Below, piece after piece: positions 28,873 to 37,336 of a stretch of DNA of 64,000 nucleotides. The notes under the pieces were generated by a model that worked only from the letters and a program-made list of their open reading frames with translations, was not told where the DNA came from and searched no databases. This DNA comes from Streptomyces pilosus. GTDB taxonomy: Bacteria > Actinomycetota > Actinomycetes > Streptomycetales > Streptomycetaceae. Each line of letters starts with the position of its first letter. The first letter of the stretch is position 1. The stretch is from contig NZ_BMTU01000001.1 of NCBI RefSeq assembly GCF_014649835.1, forward strand, positions 62,001 through 126,000, in the 5' to 3' direction. The position numbers were made by a program, and so were the translations under genes.

Positions 28873-30402
28873 TCAGTGCTCCAGGCTGCCGTTGAACCTC
28901 CGCGGCAGACCGAGGGGGTTGTCGTCCCTGAGCTCGGCGGGCAGCAGCGCCTCGGGGGTGCCCTGGTAGACGACCGGCCGCAGCCAGCGTTCGATGGCCG
29001 TGCCGCCCACCGACGTGGACGTGGAGGTGGTCGCCGGGTACGGGCCGCCGTGGTGCTGGGCCGGGGCGACCGCGACGCCCGTCGGCCAGCCGTTCACCAG
29101 GACGCGTCCCGCGAGGGGCGTGAGGTCCCGCACCAGTTCGGCCCCGCGGCCCTCGCCCGCCGTCTCCGCGGCGGACAGCTGGACCGTCGCCGTGAGGTTG
29201 CCCGGCAGCCGGGACAGCACACCGCGCACCTCGCTGTCGTCCGCGTAGCGGGCCACCACGGTGACCGGTCCGAAGCACTCCTCCAGGAGCAGGTCGTGCG
29301 CGCCCTCCTCGGCCAGCCGGCTCGCGGGGACGGTGAGGAAGCCCGCGCTGACGGTGTGCTCGCCGCCCGCGCCCGGGGTCACCGGGGACTCCACGTCGGG
29401 CAGCCCGGTGCGCTCGGCGACGCCGGCGACGAAGTTGTCGCGCATGCGGTGGTCGAGCAGGACGCCCGCCTCGGTGTCGCTGACCGCCTCCGTCAGGGAT
29501 TTGAGCAGCGCGTCGCCGGACGGGCCGGCGGGCGCGAGGACCAGGCCCGGCTTGACGCAGAACTGGCCGACGCCGAGCGTCATCGAGCCGGCGAGCCCGG
29601 CGCCGATGGCCTCGCCGCGCTCGGCGGCGGCGGCCTCGGTGACGACGACCGGGTTCAGGGAGCCCAGTTCGCCGTGGAAGGGGATCGGGACGGGCCGGGC
29701 GGCCGCCGCGTCGAAGAGGGCGCGGCCGCCGCGGACGGAGCCGGTGAACCCGGCGGCCGCGACCAGCGGGTGTTCGATCAGCCCGATGCCGGCCTCGAAG
29801 CCGTGCACCAGGCCGAGTACGCCGCCGGGGATGTCGTGCCGGGCGGCGGCCCGGCGCAGCACCGCGGCGACCAGCTCGGACAGGGCGGGGTGGTCGGGGT
29901 GGGCCTTGACGACGACCGGGCAGCCGGCCGCGAGCGCGCTCGCGGTGTCGCCGCCGGCCACGGAGAAGGCGAAGGGGAAGTTGGAGGCCGAGTAGACGGC
30001 GACGACACCCAGCGGGATCTTGTAGCGGCGCAGGTCCGGCACGGGCGGGGTGGCGGTGTCGTCGGGGTGGTCGATGACGACGTCGAGGAAGGCGCCCTCG
30101 TCGACGATGCCGGCGAAGGCACGCAACTGGTAGCAGGTGCGGGCGAGTTCGCCGGTGAGCCGGGCCGGGCCGAGCGCGGTCTCCGCGTCGGCGGCCTCGA
30201 CCAGCCGGTCCCGGGCCGCCTCGAGCTCGTCGGCGGCGGTGCGCAGGAAGGCCGCGCGGACGCCGCGGTCCGTCAGCGCGCCGCGCGCGTCGTGCGCGGC
30301 ACGGACGGCGGCGTCCACCTCCTGGGCTGTGGCCTCCACCGCAACCTGTTCGCGCTGCTTCCCGGTTCGGGGGTCGACACTCCAGACTGGTGCTGCTGCC
30401 AC
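28873..30402 (-). CDS. Aldehyde dehydrogenase (NADP+), probably 2,5-dioxovalerate dehydrogenase
   Basis: This 509-residue ALDH has the general base Glu in HGELGSLNPVVV and the catalytic Cys in GVGQFCVKPGLV. The ASNFPFAFSVAGGDTASALA segment is characteristic of the alpha-ketoglutarate semialdehyde dehydrogenase (KGSDH) branch. That enzyme is the last step of oxidative galacturonate, glucarate and L-arabinose routes. The pathway partners kdgD and udh lie 25 kb downstream in this window. I chose GTG at 30402 because GGAGGG precedes it by 7 bases. Divergent from an IclR regulator that probably controls it through the operator at 30466-30481. Confidence 0.88.
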   Translation of the reverse strand: MAAAPVWSVDPRTGKQREQVAVEATAQEVDAAVRAAHDARGALTDRGVRAAFLRTAADELEAARDRLVEAADAETALGPARLTGELARTCYQLRAFAGIVDEGAFLDVVIDHPDDTATPPVPDLRRYKIPLGVVAVYSASNFPFAFSVAGGDTASALAAGCPVVVKAHPDHPALSELVAAVLRRAAARHDIPGGVLGLVHGFEAGIGLIEHPLVAAAGFTGSVRGGRALFDAAAARPVPIPFHGELGSLNPVVVTEAAAAERGEAIGAGLAGSMTLGVGQFCVKPGLVLAPAGPSGDALLKSLTEAVSDTEAGVLLDHRMRDNFVAGVAERTGLPDVESPVTPGAGGEHTVSAGFLTVPASRLAEEGAHDLLLEECFGPVTVVARYADDSEVRGVLSRLPGNLTATVQLSAAETAGEGRGAELVRDLTPLAGRVLVNGWPTGVAVAPAQHHGGPYPATTSTSTSVGGTAIERWLRPVVYQGTPEALLPAELRDDNPLGLPRRFNGSLEH

Positions 30403-30465
30403 CGGGGGTCCCTCCACTTGATCGCCGCCTGGGATGCCGCAGGATGTACGCCATCCATCAGCGGT

Positions 30466-30481
30466 GTTCGATATACTGAAC
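30466..30481. promoter_or_regulatory. IclR-type operator between aldehyde dehydrogenase and IclR genes
   Basis: GTTC-GA-TATA-CT-GAAC is a 16-bp dyad centred almost midway between the two starts (64 and 62 bases away). A TATACT hexamer within it could be the -10 of the iclR gene. The shape fits IclR-family operators. Confidence 0.65.
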
Positions 30482-30543
30482 GCTGTCTCTGTAGATGAAT
30501 GCGCTTGGAGACTATTTCCCGGCGAACGAAGGGGTCAAGGGCG

Positions 30544-31317
30544 ATGTCGGCTGGCGAGACAGGCGGCGGGGCGCAGGTCAAGTCCGCGGTGCGGACCGTT
30601 GAACTGCTCGAATACTTCGCCGGGAGCCCCGGCATGCACTCCCTGGCGGCGGTCCAGGAGGCCGTCGGCTACCCCAAGTCGAGCCTCTACATGCTGTTGC
30701 GCACCCTCGTGGAGCTCGGCTGGGTCGAGACGGACGCGACGGGCACGCGGTACGGCATCGGCGTGCGGGCCCTGCTGGTGGGCACGTCGTACATCGACGG
30801 CGACGAGGTCGTCGCGGCCGCCCGGCCCACGCTGGACCGGCTCTCGGACGACACCACCGAGACCATCCACCTCGCCCGGCTCGACGGCACCAACGTCGTC
30901 TACCTCGCCACCCGGCAGTCGCAGCACTACCTGCGCCCCTTCACCCGGGTCGGCCGCCGGCTGCCCGCGCACTCCACGTCACTGGGCAAGGCGCTGCTGA
31001 GCACGTACTCCGACGAGCAGGTGCGCAAGATGCTGCCGGAGACGCTGCCCGCCCTGACCGAGAACACCGTCACCGACCGGGAGAAGCTCATCGAGGAGCT
31101 GCACCAGGTGCGGGAGCAGGGCTACGCCGTGGACCGCGAGGAGAACACGCTGGGGCTGCGCTGCTTCGGCGTGGCGATCCCGTACCGCACCCCGGCGCGG
31201 GACGCGATCAGCTGCTCGGTGCCGGTGGCCCGGCTCACCCCCGCACACGAACAGATGGTCAGGGACGCCCTGTTCGACGCCCGCGACCGGCTGACCCTGG
31301 CCACCCGGAGGCTCTGA
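30544..31317 (+). CDS. IclR-family transcriptional regulator
   Basis: This 257-residue protein has an N-terminal winged helix-turn-helix (HSLAAVQEAVGYPKSSLYML) and a C-terminal IclR effector-binding domain with ETIHLARLDGTNVVYLA and the family's LGLRCFGVAIPYRTP. The chosen ATG at 30544 follows GAAGGGG with good spacing. It is divergent from the aldehyde dehydrogenase gene, which is the most likely target. Related IclR proteins respond to sugar acids or aromatic acids. The GNAT gene follows 3 bases after its stop. Confidence 0.93.
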   Translation: MSAGETGGGAQVKSAVRTVELLEYFAGSPGMHSLAAVQEAVGYPKSSLYMLLRTLVELGWVETDATGTRYGIGVRALLVGTSYIDGDEVVAAARPTLDRLSDDTTETIHLARLDGTNVVYLATRQSQHYLRPFTRVGRRLPAHSTSLGKALLSTYSDEQVRKMLPETLPALTENTVTDREKLIEELHQVREQGYAVDREENTLGLRCFGVAIPYRTPARDAISCSVPVARLTPAHEQMVRDALFDARDRLTLATRRL

Positions 31318-31320
31318 ACC

Positions 31321-31794
31321 GTGAATGTCGTCCTGCGGCCGGTGCACGACAGCGATCTGCCGGTCTTCTACCGCCAGTTGAACGACCCGGAGGCGCTGCG
31401 CATGGCCGCCTTCACCCCCGAGGACCCGGCGGACCGGGACCGCTTCGACACCCACTGGGCCCGCATCCGCAGTTCGCCGCAGATCGTGGCGCGCACCGTG
31501 CTCGCCGACGGCGACGTGGTCGGCAACGCGGCCGTCTACGGGGAGGCGGGCGAGCGCGAGGTGACGTACTGGGTCGATCGCGCCCACTGGGGTAGGGGCG
31601 TCGCCACGGCCGCGCTGCGCGCCCTGCTCGCCGAGGTGGACGAGCGTCCGCTGTACGCGCGCGTGGCCGCCGACAACGAGGGGTCGCTGCGGGTACTGCG
31701 GCGCTGCGGCTTCCAGGTCTCCGGACGGGCCACGGCGTACGCGCCGGGGCGGGGCGGGGAGACCGAGGAACTGGTGCTCGCGCTGGAGGGCTGA
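31321..31794 (+). CDS. GNAT-family N-acetyltransferase
   Basis: This 157-residue GNAT protein has LRPVHDSDLPVFYRQLNDPE at the start, the acetyl-CoA loop VDRAHWGRGVATAALRALL and the ADNEGSLRVLRRCGF strand-helix. It resembles RimJ/RimL-type acetyltransferases; substrate unknown. The GTG lies 3 bases after the iclR stop, so it is probably co-translated with it. Confidence 0.88.
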   Translation: MNVVLRPVHDSDLPVFYRQLNDPEALRMAAFTPEDPADRDRFDTHWARIRSSPQIVARTVLADGDVVGNAAVYGEAGEREVTYWVDRAHWGRGVATAALRALLAEVDERPLYARVAADNEGSLRVLRRCGFQVSGRATAYAPGRGGETEELVLALEG

Positions 31795-31916
31795 CCCGGC
31801 CCTCCCCCGCGCGGCGGAGCCGGATCGTCGCCGGGCAGGACGCGCCGTCCCGGATCGTCGTGGTCACCGCCTCCGGGAACGACGCGTATGAACACCCGAT
31901 GAGAAAACGGCCGGAA

Positions 31917-31937
31917 GGGAACGATTCCCCCGTTCCC
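31917..31937 (+). promoter_or_regulatory. Inverted repeat upstream of the penicillin-binding protein gene
   Basis: GGGAACG (31917-31923) and CGTTCCC (31931-31937) flank 7 bases, 20 bases before the ATG at 31957. An 8-bp palindrome GTCCGGAC follows at 31946-31953. The start lacks a Shine-Dalgarno sequence, so these dyads may act at the DNA or the mRNA level. Confidence 0.4.
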
Positions 31938-31956
31938 GTTCGTCTGTCCGGACGCG

Positions 31957-33414
31957 ATGAACACGACGATCAGGCGTGTCTCGGTCTGCACGCTGCTCCT
32001 GGTGCTCGCCCTGCTGGTCAGGGCGACCTGGGTGCAGTTCTACGAGGGCCGGGCACTGGCGGACGACGACGACAACCGGCGCAACGCGATCGAGACGTAC
32101 GCGGAGCCACTCGGCGACATCGTGGTGGCCGGTGAGTCCATCACCGGTTCGGCACGGACGGAGGGGGGCGACCTCGCCCACAAGCGCACCTACGACAACG
32201 GCCCGCTGTACGCGGCCGTGACGGGCTACGCCTCGCAGGCGTACGCGCCGACCCAGCTGGAGGGCATCTACGCCGACCTGCTCAACGGCACGGACCCCCG
32301 GCTGAAGAGCGTGACGGACACCGTGACCGGCCGGCGCGCGGAGCCCGGCACCGTGGTGACGACCATCGACCCGGCGGTGCAGAAGGCGGCGTACGAGGCG
32401 CTGGGCGACAAGAAGGGCGCGGCCGTGGCGATCGACCCGCGGACCGGCCGCATCCTCGCGGTGGTGTCGACCCCCTCGTACGACCCGGGGTCGCTGACCG
32501 ACGCCAACACCGCGGGCGCGGCCTGGGAGAAGCTCACCGCCGACCCGGACAAGCCGCTCACCAACCGGGCGCTGCGGCAACCGCTGCCCCCGGGCTCGAC
32601 GTTCAAGCTGGTCGTCGCGGCGGCCGCGCTGGAGGAGGGGCTGTACCGGTCGGTGGACGAGAGGACCGACAGCCCCGACCCGTACCCGCTGCCGGGCACG
32701 GTCAGGAACCTCACCAACGAGAACCCGGACGCGCCCTGCGAGAACGCCTCGATCCGGGTCGGGCTCCAGTACTCCTGCAACAACGTCTTCGCCAAGATGG
32801 CCGTCGACCTCGGCGAGGACACGGTCCGGGAGACGGCGGAGCGGTTCGGCTTCAACGACGCGACGCAGGACGTGCCGGTGCGCGCCCACACCAGCGTCTA
32901 CCCCTCGGACATGGAGCGCTCGCAGACGGCGCTGACCGGCATCGGCCAGTTCGACGTGACGGCGACACCGCTGCAGATGGCGATGGTGTCGGCCGCGCTG
33001 GCCAACGGGGGCGAGCTGGTCGCGCCGCACCTGGTCGGGCAGATCACCGACGGCGGCGGCGACGTGCTGGAGGACCACGACGAAACGGCGGCGACCGAGC
33101 GGATCGTGAGTGCCTCGACCGCCGGGCAGCTCCGCTCGGCGATGGAGACGGTCGTCGAGGAGGGCACGGGCTCGAACGCGCGGATCCCCGGCGCCACCGT
33201 GGGCGGCAAGACCGGCACCGCGCAGCACGGCGAGAACAACAGCAGCACGCCGTACGCCTGGTTCACCTCGTACGCCGAGTCCGGCTCCTCGGACCGGGCG
33301 GTCGCCGTGGCGGTGGTGGTGGAGCAGTCCGACGCGGCCCGCTCGGAGGTCAGCGGGAACGGTCTGGCGGCCCCGGTCGCCAGGGCCACGATGGAAGCGG
33401 CCCTGCGGGACTGA
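31957..33414 (+). CDS. Class B penicillin-binding protein (PbpA-type transpeptidase)
   Basis: This 485-residue protein has one N-terminal membrane anchor (residues about 7-27), an N-terminal non-catalytic domain and a transpeptidase domain. The catalytic triad motifs are STFK with nucleophile S214, SCN at 273-275 and KTGT at 418-421. It cross-links peptidoglycan outside the membrane; Streptomyces encode several such PbpA/FtsI-like proteins. There is no Shine-Dalgarno before the ATG. A strong terminator follows. Confidence 0.94.
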   Translation: MNTTIRRVSVCTLLLVLALLVRATWVQFYEGRALADDDDNRRNAIETYAEPLGDIVVAGESITGSARTEGGDLAHKRTYDNGPLYAAVTGYASQAYAPTQLEGIYADLLNGTDPRLKSVTDTVTGRRAEPGTVVTTIDPAVQKAAYEALGDKKGAAVAIDPRTGRILAVVSTPSYDPGSLTDANTAGAAWEKLTADPDKPLTNRALRQPLPPGSTFKLVVAAAALEEGLYRSVDERTDSPDPYPLPGTVRNLTNENPDAPCENASIRVGLQYSCNNVFAKMAVDLGEDTVRETAERFGFNDATQDVPVRAHTSVYPSDMERSQTALTGIGQFDVTATPLQMAMVSAALANGGELVAPHLVGQITDGGGDVLEDHDETAATERIVSASTAGQLRSAMETVVEEGTGSNARIPGATVGGKTGTAQHGENNSSTPYAWFTSYAESGSSDRAVAVAVVVEQSDAARSEVSGNGLAAPVARATMEAALRD

Positions 33415-33446
33415 ACCTTTCCCGGCGCCGGTACGTCTGTACGGAC

Positions 33447-33476
33447 GGGCCGCCCCCATCCCCCCGGGGGCGGCCC
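33447..33476. terminator. Terminator after the penicillin-binding protein gene
   Basis: Perfect 11-bp arms GGGCCGCCCCC (33447-33457) and GGGGGCGGCCC (33466-33476) with an 8-base loop lie between the convergent penicillin-binding protein gene and the NCS2 remnant. Confidence 0.85.
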
Positions 33477-33493
33477 GCCACTCGTGCGAGGCG

Positions 33494-33667
33494 CTACTTC
33501 ACGCCGAGCAGTTGCTCGATCGGGTCGATGGCGAAGTACACCACGAACAGCGCCGAGGTCCCCCACAGCAGCCAGTGGACCTCCTTCGCCCGGCCCAGCA
33601 CCGTCTTGATCACCACGTAGGCGACGAACCCGGCGCCGATGCCGTGCTTCGTGTGACGGATTGACAT
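33494..33667 (-). pseudogene. C-terminal remnant of an NCS2 (xanthine/uracil-type) permease
   Basis: Only 57 residues remain, from a fortuitous ATG. The sequence GIGAGFVAYVVIK followed by WGTSALFVVYFAIDP matches the end of NCS2 purine/pyrimidine permeases, normally 450-500 residues. No permease sequence continues upstream: the adjacent DNA belongs to the sigma-factor promoter and gene on the other strand. The deletion end is around 33650. A short intact reading frame persists, but it cannot form a transporter. Confidence 0.8.
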
Positions 33668-33760
33668 ACCGGCTGACCGGACACTGTTCGACCCTCCGCA
33701 CAGATGGGCGAAGAGCGCTGCTACGCTCCGGTTTTCACGCTGTGCGAGGGGAGGTCGCCC

Positions 33761-34336
33761 GTGGGCGCCGTCGTCGACGACACCGCCTCGGTGGAGTTCC
33801 ACGCGTTCTTCGAACGCCACTACGCCGAACTGTCCCGGCTGGCCCATCTGCTGACGGGTGAGGCGGACACCGCCGACGATCTGGCCGCGGACGCGCTGCT
33901 GGCGCTGTGGCACCGCTGGGACCGGGTGCGCGCGGCCGACCATCCGGTCGCCTACGCCCGGGGGGTGGTGGCGAACCTGGCCCGCACCCGGATCCGCAGC
34001 GCGGTGCGCGAACGGCGGAGGGTCGCGCTGTTCTGGTCGCCGCGCGAGGAGCGCACCGAGAATCCCGACGTGCCCGGGGTGGTGGACGTGCAGGAGGCGC
34101 TGCGCCGGCTGCCGTTCCGCAAGCGGGCGTGCGTGGTGCTGCGACACGCCTTCGACCTGTCGGAGAAGGACACCGCGCTGGCTCTGGGCATCTCGGTGGG
34201 TACGGTGAAGAGCCAGACCTCGAAGGGGATGACCGAACTGCAGCGGCTGCTGGGCACGCAGGAGGTGCCGCGACGGGTGCAGGCGGCGGTGGCGACGACC
34301 GCGCGGGCCGACGAGGCCGCGGGAGGGGACCGATGA
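33761..34336 (+). CDS. SigE-family ECF-like RNA polymerase sigma factor
   Basis: This 191-residue sigma factor has region 2 (FHAFFERHYAELSRLAHLL, then ADDLAADALLALWHRWDRV) and region 4 (ALRRLPFRKRACVVLRHAF, then the helix-turn-helix GISVGTVKSQTSKGM). The GTG at 33761 has GGGGAGG 7 bases upstream; an ATG at 33704 is a weaker alternative. It overlaps the next gene by 4 bases, the usual arrangement with an anti-sigma or partner membrane protein. A secreted pectate lyase follows and is a candidate target. Confidence 0.92.
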   Translation: MGAVVDDTASVEFHAFFERHYAELSRLAHLLTGEADTADDLAADALLALWHRWDRVRAADHPVAYARGVVANLARTRIRSAVRERRRVALFWSPREERTENPDVPGVVDVQEALRRLPFRKRACVVLRHAFDLSEKDTALALGISVGTVKSQTSKGMTELQRLLGTQEVPRRVQAAVATTARADEAAGGDR

Positions 34337-35187
34337 TGCGGCGGGACGTGCACGAGGAGTTGCGCGCCCGGCTGCGGGAGGCGGCCGGGTCGCACGAGCC
34401 GGACCGGGAGCGCATCCTGGCGCGGGTCGAGCGCGGCATGGCCCGCCCGGCCCGTCCGGAGCACCGGGCCAGGCGTCCGCCGCTGTTCGGCTGGGTGCGG
34501 GTGGCCGGGGCCACGGCCGCGGTCGCCGGCGTGCTTGCGGTGGGCGGCTACGCCGTGGCGTCGGCGGTGAAGGGCGAGGAGGGCTCCCCGCAGCAGGTGG
34601 CCGTCTCGCCGACGCCCACACCGTCCCCCGAGGCGACGAGCAGGCCGCCCGAGCCGCCGGTGAACCCCTCGCCGGACGCTCCGGACGCGCCCCGGGACAC
34701 GGCCACCGCGACACCGGGGAAGCCGAGTGCGTCCGCCGGGGCGTCCCGGCCGCCCGCCGGGGTCGAGGACGGCCCGCTGTGGTCGGACGGTTCGGTGGAC
34801 CCGCACAGCAACGAGTTCTGGGCACAGAGCAACGTGACGCTCAAGACGCAGGACCCGCTGACCGCGCTCACGGTGGAGCTGCGGATCGAGCAGACCGGCG
34901 GGGTGTCGTCCACGGGCGCCTGGCGTTCGCTGCCCGAGGCCGACTTCGCCCTCGAGGTGGACGAGGGGGACGGCTTCCTCGTCTACAGGTGGACGCTGAA
35001 GGAAGGGCGTACGGTCCCGGCGGGCGAATGGGTGTTCGCGGGCCAGTACAACCACGAGCGCGGCGGCCGGGACGCAGCAGGCGACCGGTACACGGCGCAC
35101 GCCCGTACCGGGTCGGAACAGCACGCCGTGGGCGGCGACTTCGCGGCACGGGACGACAAGGACGAAGCGGACGACGGGAATTCGTAG
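34333..35187 (+). CDS. Single-pass membrane protein, probable sigma-factor partner
   Basis: This 284-residue protein has a short cytosolic N-terminus (MRRDVHEELRARLREAAG), one transmembrane helix at about 54-79, a Pro/Ser/Thr-rich extracellular stalk (85-150) and a C-terminal globular domain of about 120 residues. I do not recognise that domain. The start overlaps the sigma stop (ATGA), so an anti-sigma role is likely, but no zinc-binding HxxxCxxC motif is seen. Ends 86 bases before the pectate lyase gene. Confidence 0.75.
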   Translation: MMRRDVHEELRARLREAAGSHEPDRERILARVERGMARPARPEHRARRPPLFGWVRVAGATAAVAGVLAVGGYAVASAVKGEEGSPQQVAVSPTPTPSPEATSRPPEPPVNPSPDAPDAPRDTATATPGKPSASAGASRPPAGVEDGPLWSDGSVDPHSNEFWAQSNVTLKTQDPLTALTVELRIEQTGGVSSTGAWRSLPEADFALEVDEGDGFLVYRWTLKEGRTVPAGEWVFAGQYNHERGGRDAAGDRYTAHARTGSEQHAVGGDFAARDDKDEADDGNS

Positions 35188-35272
35188 AAAAGAATTTCGC
35201 CGGACGCGGCAACCCTTCCGGCGGTGGTGGCGACCAGGAGACGTACCAACTCCCTTACGCAAGGAATCGGGC

Positions 35273-36109
35273 ATGACTGCACGAGCCGAACAGCGCGCCT
35301 CCCACCGCCGCCGCACCACCAAGCGGCGGGCCCTGACAGCCGGGATGTCCGCGCTCGCCATCACGGGCGCGGCGATCGTCACCACGTCGATGCTGTCGAC
35401 GGCGGGCGCCGCCTCCTCGTCCTGGCCGGCCGACACCGGCAGCAAGCCGGTGTCGAAGACCGTTCCGGTCTCCGGTGTCCACGACGGCGGCATGAAGAAG
35501 TACTACGGCACCGGTGCCCTGGGCGGCGACAGCCAGGACGAGGGCCAGGACCCGATCTTCGAGCTGGCCGACGGCGCGACGCTGAAGAACGTCATCATCG
35601 GCACGCCGGCCGCCGACGGCGTGCACTGCAAGGGCAGTTGCACCCTGCAGAACGTGTGGTGGCTGGACGTCGGCGAGGACGCGGCCAGCTTCAAGGGCAC
35701 GTCGTCGTCGGCGCAGTACAAGGTGATCGGCGGCGGGGCGAAGAAGGCCGACGACAAGGTGCTGCAGTTCAACGGCGCCGGCACGCTCACCGTGTCCGGT
35801 TTCCGGGTCGAGGACTTCGGCAAGCTGGTGCGCTCCTGCGGCAACTGCAAGAAGCAGTACAAGCGTACGATCGTGCTGAACGACATCGATGTGGTCGCGC
35901 CGGGCAAGTCGATCGTCGGCGTCAACGAGAACTACGGCGACACGGCCACCCTGCGCGACGTCCGCATCCACGGCGACAGCAAGAAGAAGATCGAGACCTG
36001 CGCCCGCTACACGGGCAACAACAGCGGCAAGGAGCCCAAGAAGCTCAAGCCGGTCGGCCCGTACGGCAAGGCCTGCGACTTCAAGGCTTCGGACGTCACC
36101 TACAAGTGA
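35273..36109 (+). CDS. Secreted pectate lyase, PL3 family
   Basis: This 278-residue protein has an N-terminal signal peptide with a basic RRR region and cleavage after AGA near residue 46. The mature PL3 parallel beta-helix follows: DGATLKNVIIGTPAADGVHC, LQNVWWLDVGEDAASFKG, then VSGFRVEDFGKLVRSC. It cleaves polygalacturonate by beta-elimination using Ca2+. The paired Cys in HCKGSC and SCGNCK are usual. AAGGAA precedes the ATG. It directly follows the sigma/partner pair. Confidence 0.94.
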   Translation: MTARAEQRASHRRRTTKRRALTAGMSALAITGAAIVTTSMLSTAGAASSSWPADTGSKPVSKTVPVSGVHDGGMKKYYGTGALGGDSQDEGQDPIFELADGATLKNVIIGTPAADGVHCKGSCTLQNVWWLDVGEDAASFKGTSSSAQYKVIGGGAKKADDKVLQFNGAGTLTVSGFRVEDFGKLVRSCGNCKKQYKRTIVLNDIDVVAPGKSIVGVNENYGDTATLRDVRIHGDSKKKIETCARYTGNNSGKEPKKLKPVGPYGKACDFKASDVTYK

Positions 36110-36210
36110 TCGGCCGGCCCGGCCCCCCGGGCCGGTTCGCGTCGTCCGAGCCCCCCTCGGACGCGCACCGGAGGCCGTGACCGAGCCCCCACTCGGCCGG
36201 CCCGCAGGAC

Positions 36211-36238
36211 GCCCCCGCCGGTGACGACCGGCGGGGGC
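36211..36238. terminator. Terminator after the PL3 pectate lyase
   Basis: Perfect 11-bp arms GCCCCCGCCGG (36211-36221) and CCGGCGGGGGC (36228-36238) with a 6-base loop lie between the PL3 gene and the convergent alpha/beta hydrolase gene. Confidence 0.88.
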
Positions 36239-36271
36239 GTTCCCGCACCCGTGCTCCCGGATCCGGCCTCC

Positions 36272-37336
36272 TCACAGGACAGAGGCCAGCCAGGCGTACA
36301 CCTCGTCCTGCATCCCGGCGTCGAAGACGTGGCCGTGCTCCGGCCAGGTCTCCAGCCGCAGCCGTTCCCCGGCGCCGCAGGCGCGCCAGACGGCGCGCAG
36401 CCTGTCGTACGCGACCCGTACGCCGTCGGCGGGGAACAGGAGGTCGCGGCCGCCGTGCAGGAACAGCATCGGTTTCGGTGCGGCGATGCCCGCCACGTCG
36501 GGGATGTCGAGGTGGCGGGCGAGCCCGGGGTGGAGCATGTGGAACGCCGACTGCCCGCGCAGGGTGTTGTTGCCGGGCACCATCATCTCCTTGAGCCCGG
36601 TCATCCAGCACACGCAGGCCGCCGCCGCGACGTGGTCGCTGAGCGCGGCGGCCTGCCAGGCGCGGTAGCCGCCCATGGAGAAGCCGACGGCGGCGATCCG
36701 GCGGGCGTCCACCCGGTCGAGCCCCGCGAGGAAGGCCGCGGCCCGCTGGTCCTCCCGGGCGTGGAGTCCGGCGAGGGAGGAGCCGAGGTGGTAGAGGTCG
36801 CTCGCCAGCGCCTGCTGCTGCTCGTACGCGAGCGGCCCGCGCTCGCCCCAGCCGAGCCCGTCCGCGCAGAGCACGACGTGGCCGCGCCGGGCGAGTTCGT
36901 CGCCGGTGAAGCGTCCGCCGTAGTACCGCCCGGCCCACTCCCCGGCGGAGGCGAGCCGGGCGTCGTCGTACCAGGGGCGGACGCACTTCTCCTTGCCGAT
37001 GTCGAAACGGGAGCCGTGGTCGTGCAGCAGCAGCACGGCCGGGAAGGGGCCGGTGCCGTGCGGGGTGAGCAGGGCGCCCCGCACCCGGGTGTGGCGGGTC
37101 AGCGAGAGCGTCACCAGCTCCCGCCGGTATCCGTCCGCTTCGGGTCCGGGCGTGAACTCGGGCGCGTACGGGACCGCGTCCTGCTCCGGCACGATCAGGT
37201 GCCGCTCGACCACGGCCCGGGCCGCCCGGCGCCACTGCCCGACGTCGCGGTGGGGCGAGGTCCCCCAGGCGAGCGGGAACGTCAGGTCGTCCTTGAGCGC
37301 ACGGTGCAGGCCGGGCGGGCCGGGGACGGCGGTCAC
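36272..37336 (-). CDS. Alpha/beta hydrolase (dienelactone hydrolase/acetyl-esterase-like)
   Basis: This 354-residue enzyme has a nucleophile Ser in VGFSMGGYRAW, an Asp region LFLHGGRDLLFPADG and a C-terminal His in WPEHGHVFDAG. The oxyanion segment is VLLLHDHGSRFDIGKE. There is no signal peptide, so it is cytoplasmic. The GTG start overlaps the pectinesterase stop by 4 bases, so it is co-translated with it. It might deacetylate or de-esterify imported pectin oligomers; that is inference. Confidence 0.85.
   Translation of the reverse strand: MTAVPGPPGLHRALKDDLTFPLAWGTSPHRDVGQWRRAARAVVERHLIVPEQDAVPYAPEFTPGPEADGYRRELVTLSLTRHTRVRGALLTPHGTGPFPAVLLLHDHGSRFDIGKEKCVRPWYDDARLASAGEWAGRYYGGRFTGDELARRGHVVLCADGLGWGERGPLAYEQQQALASDLYHLGSSLAGLHAREDQRAAAFLAGLDRVDARRIAAVGFSMGGYRAWQAAALSDHVAAAACVCWMTGLKEMMVPGNNTLRGQSAFHMLHPGLARHLDIPDVAGIAAPKPMLFLHGGRDLLFPADGVRVAYDRLRAVWRACGAGERLRLETWPEHGHVFDAGMQDEVYAWLASVL

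Noticed and set aside
31860..32135. Short plus-strand frame over the start of the penicillin-binding protein gene
   Set aside because: It overlaps the real gene in another frame and has an Arg/Gly-rich shadow composition.
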